Assembly (NCBI GenBank): GCA_039916485.1
Contig: JBDSLH010000015.1
Coordinates: 1-9,184, forward strand
DNA length: 9,184 nucleotides
Source: JAPUDQ01 sp039916485
GTDB taxonomy: Bacteria; Patescibacteriota; Saccharimonadia; Saccharimonadales; Saccharimonadaceae
Direction of reading: 5' to 3'
Every line of letters starts with the position of its first letter. The stretch's first letter is position 1. Below are positions 5,108 through 9,184 of this stretch, piece by piece. Below the pieces are notes generated by a model that worked only from the letters and a program-made list of their open reading frames with translations, ran no database searches and was not told the DNA's origin. The position numbers were made by a program, and so were the translations under genes.

Positions 5108-6884
5108 CATCTATTTCGAATTGCTTTAAGCGTTTCTTTGCATCTTCACTCGTTCCTGTTTGCAATTGTAGTAGTTGTGCATAGATGCCATCTGTACCGG
5201 CGAGCTTCTTTGGTGAGCCTATTTCATCGATTTTACCATTACGGAGCGTAATAATTTTATCAACGTGAGCGATCGTACTGAGGCGATGCGCAATGATGAG
5301 GGTCGTACGACCTTCCATGAGTCTATTAAGTGCATCTTGTACTAATCGTTCAGCTTTGCTATCAAGGCTACTTGTGGCCTCATCCAGTATGAGTACCGGT
5401 GCGTCCTTTAATATCGCTCTGGCTATAGCAATACGCTGCTTTTGGCCGCCACTAAGTTTTAACCCTCTCTCACCTATTTGAGTAGAGAGCCCATCTTCAA
5501 GATTTTCGATAAACTCCACAGCATTTGCCGCCTGTGCTGCCTGCATAATTGCATCATCTGTAGCATGAGGATGTGCATAGGCAATGTTCTCCCGTATGGT
5601 GCCACTAAATAGCGCTGGGTCCTGAAACACCACACCTATATGTTCACGTAAGCTCGTTTGACGCACAGTGCTAATATCTGTGTCGTCTATATATATTGTT
5701 CCCGCCTGAGGCTCATACAGACGCAATAGTAGACTAGTCAGTGTAGTTTTACCTTGGCCACTCTCGCCTACAAGAGCAATCATTTCACCTGGTTGCACAG
5801 TAAATGAGATATCGTGTAAAACTGTATCATTTTTACTGTAGCCAAAACTGACGTTATCGAACCGTACCTCTCCCCGCTCCACGCTAAGGCCTGGAGCGTG
5901 ATCTTTATCGGCAATTGAAGGCTCGAGCTCCATTACTTTAAAGTAATCCTTGCTACCAGCTATGGCTCGTTGTGTACTATCGACGATGAAACTCATATTA
6001 AAAATTGGGAAGCGCATCATATTGATGAGCTGTATCAAAAGCACCATTTCACCGATAGTGAAGCGGCCATTGGCAGTATACACAAATAAATACGCGAAAA
6101 TTACAAAAAAAATCATGTTGAGCACCAGCCGCCGACCGATGTCCATATTGTGCCAATATTTTGATTGTTTATATGTAACATCCACAGTCTTTTGGAAGTG
6201 CCGTTCGAAATGCCTAAATTCTATATTTTCTTGGATGAAGCTCTTTACGACGCGAATTTGTGCAACAACTTCTGCAAAACGTCCAGTTGCAAGATCAGTT
6301 GCATGATTTTTCTCGTCCTGCCACGCTTGCCATTTTTTACTTGTCAGCGTTGTCAACCACATAAACGTTGGATACAAAACTAGTAGTAATAGTGCAAGTT
6401 CCCAGCTGTAAAATAGCACAATGATTAATGACAAAAACATAGTCAAAAACATCTGGAAGAAGTTGTTTGCGAACATATTTGCAAACTGCGTTACTTCAAA
6501 TATGGTTCGATTCAGCCGGTTGATAATTGTACCGGTCAGCTCTTTGTCATAATAACTCTGTGGGAGTTTAAGAAGGTGCGAGAAGTACCTCTCACTGAGT
6601 TGTTTTTTGAGTTTTGCGCTCATTACATCACCCAGGTAACCACCCCAATTCGTAAATAAGGTATTGGCAATGTCTACCGCAAACAGCCACACAGCAATCC
6701 ATAATGCACCATAAATATTGGCGTTGCCCGTTTGTATAGATTCTACGATAAGATCTGTAGCTCCTTTAATCAAGAACGGGGTAGCGAGTGCTGTAAGTGA
6801 CATCAGTATCGAAAATACAATAATACCTGCATAGTACGGCCATAGATTTCGTGCATATGCTAAAACTTGAATAAGTACTCTCAC
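5103..6884 (-). CDS. ABC exporter, fused transmembrane and ATPase domains (ABCB/MsbA-like)
   Basis: A 593-residue half-transporter that should dimerise in the cytoplasmic membrane and export a substrate (lipid, peptide or drug) using ATP. The membrane domain covers about 1-310 with six hydrophobic segments (near 18-40, 58-78, 143-160, 162-182, 254-273, 280-300). The ATPase domain (about 338-580) is complete: Walker A GESGQGKT (373-380), Q-loop Q421, signature LSGGQ (477-481), Walker B VLILDE with catalytic E502, D-loop SSLD (505-508), and H-loop H533. With consensus signature and catalytic Glu it can work as a homodimer; no second half-transporter gene is adjacent in the window. The start is GTG, 4 bp after the pheT stop, supported by AGAGGA (6894-6899) 9 nt upstream. 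The substrate cannot be told from sequence. The stop is TAA. Confidence 0.93.
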   Translation of the reverse strand: MRVLIQVLAYARNLWPYYAGIIVFSILMSLTALATPFLIKGATDLIVESIQTGNANIYGALWIAVWLFAVDIANTLFTNWGGYLGDVMSAKLKKQLSERYFSHLLKLPQSYYDKELTGTIINRLNRTIFEVTQFANMFANNFFQMFLTMFLSLIIVLFYSWELALLLLVLYPTFMWLTTLTSKKWQAWQDEKNHATDLATGRFAEVVAQIRVVKSFIQENIEFRHFERHFQKTVDVTYKQSKYWHNMDIGRRLVLNMIFFVIFAYLFVYTANGRFTIGEMVLLIQLINMMRFPIFNMSFIVDSTQRAIAGSKDYFKVMELEPSIADKDHAPGLSVERGEVRFDNVSFGYSKNDTVLHDISFTVQPGEMIALVGESGQGKTTLTSLLLRLYEPQAGTIYIDDTDISTVRQTSLREHIGVVFQDPALFSGTIRENIAYAHPHATDDAIMQAAQAANAVEFIENLEDGLSTQIGERGLKLSGGQKQRIAIARAILKDAPVLILDEATSSLDSKAERLVQDALNRLMEGRTTLIIAHRLSTIAHVDKIITLRNGKIDEIGSPKKLAGTDGIYAQLLQLQTGTSEDAKKRLKQFEIDV

Positions 6885-6888
6885 AAAA

Positions 6889-9184
6889 CTATATCCTCTC
6901 TGCAGGTATAGTAGCTGCTACTTTTTCAATCTCTAACATAAGTTTGTTAACGTCTTTGTCGGTGAGTGTACGCGTGTAACTCGTCGCTATGATACGGAAT
7001 GACATGGTTTTTGAATCAGCAGTCGTAGGTTGATATATACTGACCGGTTGGATTGCAATATGCATATCTTTCTTTTGCCCAGCAACGCGCTGAACTACTT
7101 TTAGCACTTCAGAATATGCAATATCAAGCGCAACTTTGAGAGAAATGTCCTGAACCACAGACGGATACTTACTCAAAGGGCGATACGTTTTATGTGCAGA
7201 TGATTGTATGATATCAAGATGTATTTCAAATCCTGCTGCATAGTCCGGCAGCTTGAATGCCCGAGAAACCTCAGCTTTAAATTCACCGATCACGCCCCAT
7301 ATTTTGTTATTACGAACTATGACTGTGGAACGATCGACATCATATGGAGCAGTGAGCTGTGCACCCCATGTATCCTTTGTAAGGTCGATTGCTGAAAGTG
7401 GCATAAGTTCAGTGACAGGAACTCCTAGAACTCTCTCGACATATATTTGGGCCTGATAAAATGCAGCGCCAACAGACGGTTTTTTATTGCTCTTTGCAAT
7501 GATCATTGCTACATGATTATCTTCGTTTGGCACTGCTGGATCATTCATATCCATCTCACCCTTAAAGTGGACTTTATTTATTTCAAATAGCGCGAATTCA
7601 TCATGACCAGCCTTGATATTCATATGTATTTTATCGAGTAGGCTAGAAGTCAGACTTAGACGGTAATATTGTAGATCAGGACTCAGAGCATTGGATAATT
7701 TATAAGCATGCTTGCTATCCTGCCCTGCGTTAGTGAGTACTTTTTCATGGACAAAACTATAAGTGAGTACTTCATTCGCACCTGCTTGACGCAAGTTCGT
7801 ACGAATAGTTTGTTTTGTAACTATCAGGGGATCTTTGGGAGCAGCTTTCAGCGAACGTCGAGGCAGTTCGCGGGGTAGATTATCGAAACCATACAGCCGA
7901 CCCACTTCTTCTACAATATCTTCAGGGATCTCGATGTCTGTGCGCCAAAATGGAGCAGTAATAGAAAGCTCATTTTCTTTATCTGCATTCGGTGCGAATG
8001 AGGCGAACTCAACATACCGCAGCAAATTTCCGATTTGCTTTGGACCCAGAGTCAGCCCGAGTCGTTCATTAATAAACTTTGTAGACAGTTGTATTTCGCC
8101 GTGTAAACTTTGTACGCCATATTGTGTATCGATATCATGTTGTATGTCACTTACCTTGCTTGCCTGCATTGCGCCTGCAAATTCTTGCATCATCTGCATG
8201 AGCTGATAGATTATGCGATCATTTTGCAGCGGCGACTGACCTTTGTTGAACCGAGCTAACGCATCCGTAAATACACCATGGCGCATGCTACTTTTACGCA
8301 CGGTATACATATTGAATGTGGCAACTTCTAAAACGATATTTTTTGTCGCAGCAGATACCTCGCTCGTACCACCACCCATAATTCCTCCGAGTCCCACAGG
8401 TCCTTTTCCATCTACAATGACAATGTCTTGTGTATCGAGCTGATACGTTTTGCCATTGAGCAGTATAACTTCTTCGCCCTTCTTCGCCATCCGCACACCG
8501 AGTGTTTTTCCGTGCAGCTTGTCATAATCGTATGCATGAGTCGGCTGCGCAGTCATGAGCATAATATAGTTTGTGATATCAACGACATTATTAATAGGCT
8601 TGCCGCCCATAGCAACTAGAGCACATCGTAGCCACAACGGACTCGGCCCGATGTTGGCGTTTTCCATAACCACACATGTATATCGCTGTACATTGTCACC
8701 TGCATCATGCGTTACTTTTAAATCAAGACTTTTTGGTTGGTTAAATTCTGGAATATTTTTGTACCATTCCGGACTTGGGAATCGTGTCTCCGTGTGAGCA
8801 TCATTTGATGGTGTTGGCTGCAAAATTGCAAACAGTTCACGAGCAATTCCAATCTGACCAAACAAATCAGGCCGATGCGTGAACATCTTGTTTTCGATGT
8901 CGATAACATAATCATCCAGTCCATAAGCGTGGGCAAAACTAGTACCCGGTTTGATTGCAACGTTTGTTGGTACTTGTTCTGTACTGTCGATTTCTAAAAT
9001 CCCAGTGTGATCAGACCCAAGAGCAAGCTCGTCTGCAGCAGCCAACATTCCACTGCTCATCTCTCCGCGAATTTCACGTGTATCTAAAACAAAGGGCTCT
9101 TTATCACCAAAACTCGCAGGCACGGTCATTGAGGGCGGCAACCATACGGCCAACATATCAGCCCGTACATTTGGAGCACCACAC
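6889..9184 (-). CDS. pheT: phenylalanyl-tRNA synthetase beta subunit, 5'-truncated by the window edge
   Basis: Beta chain of the (alpha-beta)2 enzyme that charges tRNA-Phe; cytosolic. The frame runs off the right edge: codons before the first in-window ATG (9156) read CGAPNVRAD, matching the conserved CGAPN of the N-terminal tRNA-binding domain. About 80 N-terminal residues are therefore missing, and 764 are present. Numbering from that Cys, the domains are: rest of the tRNA-binding domain (1-70, ending near RGEMSSGM), B3/B4 editing domain (about 160-345, with QPTHAYD and GGIMGGGTSEV carrying the His and Glu linked to Tyr-tRNA editing), B5 (about 365-440, IEIPEDIVEEVGRLYGF), catalytic-like core (about 455-650, FALFEINKV), and the C-terminal ferredoxin-fold anticodon-binding domain (about 665-764, RTLTDKDVN). 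The usual T-E-A-S-x-R-F stretch is TDALARF here, a mild divergence. The stop is TAG; the ABC exporter gene follows after 4 bp, so the two share a transcript. pheS is probably upstream, outside the window. Confidence 0.96.
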   Translation of the reverse strand, partial: CGAPNVRADMLAVWLPPSMTVPASFGDKEPFVLDTREIRGEMSSGMLAAADELALGSDHTGILEIDSTEQVPTNVAIKPGTSFAHAYGLDDYVIDIENKMFTHRPDLFGQIGIARELFAILQPTPSNDAHTETRFPSPEWYKNIPEFNQPKSLDLKVTHDAGDNVQRYTCVVMENANIGPSPLWLRCALVAMGGKPINNVVDITNYIMLMTAQPTHAYDYDKLHGKTLGVRMAKKGEEVILLNGKTYQLDTQDIVIVDGKGPVGLGGIMGGGTSEVSAATKNIVLEVATFNMYTVRKSSMRHGVFTDALARFNKGQSPLQNDRIIYQLMQMMQEFAGAMQASKVSDIQHDIDTQYGVQSLHGEIQLSTKFINERLGLTLGPKQIGNLLRYVEFASFAPNADKENELSITAPFWRTDIEIPEDIVEEVGRLYGFDNLPRELPRRSLKAAPKDPLIVTKQTIRTNLRQAGANEVLTYSFVHEKVLTNAGQDSKHAYKLSNALSPDLQYYRLSLTSSLLDKIHMNIKAGHDEFALFEINKVHFKGEMDMNDPAVPNEDNHVAMIIAKSNKKPSVGAAFYQAQIYVERVLGVPVTELMPLSAIDLTKDTWGAQLTAPYDVDRSTVIVRNNKIWGVIGEFKAEVSRAFKLPDYAAGFEIHLDIIQSSAHKTYRPLSKYPSVVQDISLKVALDIAYSEVLKVVQRVAGQKKDMHIAIQPVSIYQPTTADSKTMSFRIIATSYTRTLTDKDVNKLMLEIEKVAATIPAERI
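6894..6899 (-). promoter_or_regulatory. ribosome binding site fixing the GTG start of the ABC exporter
   Basis: AGAGGA on the minus strand, within the last codons of pheT, lies 9 nt before the GTG at 6884-6882. No ATG is available near the N-terminus, the next in-frame Met being residue 28 inside the first membrane helix, so GTG is the likely start. Confidence 0.6.

Noticed and set aside
5950..6306. 118-codon open frame on the + strand opposite the ABC membrane domain
   Set aside because: Lys/Arg/Cys-rich composition produced by reading a hydrophobic membrane gene backwards; no family features.
7835..8206. 123-codon open frame on the + strand opposite pheT
   Set aside because: Ser/Arg-rich mirror of the B3/B4-B5 part of pheT, with no recognisable motif; a shadow.
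2..9184. TGA recoded as glycine, as in Gracilibacteria/Absconditabacteria
   Set aside because: All nine genes read through with the standard bacterial code and none contains in-frame TGA.
2..9184. Mobile element, prophage, defence island or CRISPR array
   Set aside because: No transposase, integrase, terminal repeats or regularly spaced repeats were seen; every stretch over 100 bp is covered by a housekeeping-type gene.

Overview
The window is a gene-dense bacterial chromosome segment: nine protein genes fill nearly all of it, intergenic gaps are at most 83 bp, and neighbouring genes overlap at three junctions. There are no RNA genes, IS elements, phage genes or CRISPR arrays that I can see. 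By eye the base composition is moderately AT-rich and even throughout. Compact genes, a short RelA/SpoT protein, a thiol pair without obvious glutathione genes, and divergent versions of housekeeping proteins suggest a streamlined bacterium. A Patescibacteria/CPR lineage such as Saccharibacteria is my best guess. It rests on sequence 'feel', not on a marker search. No gene is interrupted by in-frame TGA, so the TGA=Gly code of Gracilibacteria/Absconditabacteria is excluded.

Layout, left to right. (1) 2-904 (+): the 3' two-thirds of a RelA/SpoT-type (p)ppGpp synthetase, ending just after the TGS domain. (2) 897-1427 (-): inorganic pyrophosphatase, convergent with and overlapping the relA end by 8 bp. 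(3) A 66-bp divergent promoter region, then two + strand genes for phosphodiester-cleaving or -transferring enzymes: a PLD/cardiolipin-synthase-like protein (1494-2471) and a glycerophosphodiester phosphodiesterase (2499-3176). Each has a -10-like hexamer only 6-7 bp before its ATG and no Shine-Dalgarno, as expected for leaderless mRNAs. (4) Convergent with gdpd (11-bp overlap) is a minus-strand redox pair: a glutaredoxin/NrdH-like protein (4134-4385) whose TAA stop overlaps the ATG of a thioredoxin reductase (3166-4134). It has a clear promoter upstream. (5) Further minus-strand genes, in transcription order: phenylalanyl-tRNA synthetase beta (from beyond the right edge to 6889), an ABCB-type ABC exporter (5103-6884, GTG start, 4 bp after pheT), and a membrane-anchored FKBP-type prolyl isomerase (4469-5068) with its own probable promoter inside the end of the ABC gene.

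How the genes relate: RelA and PPase both touch pyrophosphate/nucleotide economy. The redoxin and TrxR form a likely self-contained NAD(P)H-to-dithiol relay. The PLD and GDPD proteins could remodel or salvage phospholipid. pheT and the ABC exporter are co-transcribed without an obvious functional link. I see no clearly novel system; the best leads are the leaderless gene pair, the altered NADPH-binding motif of TrxR, the RelA protein without regulatory C-terminus, and the absence of TGA stops.
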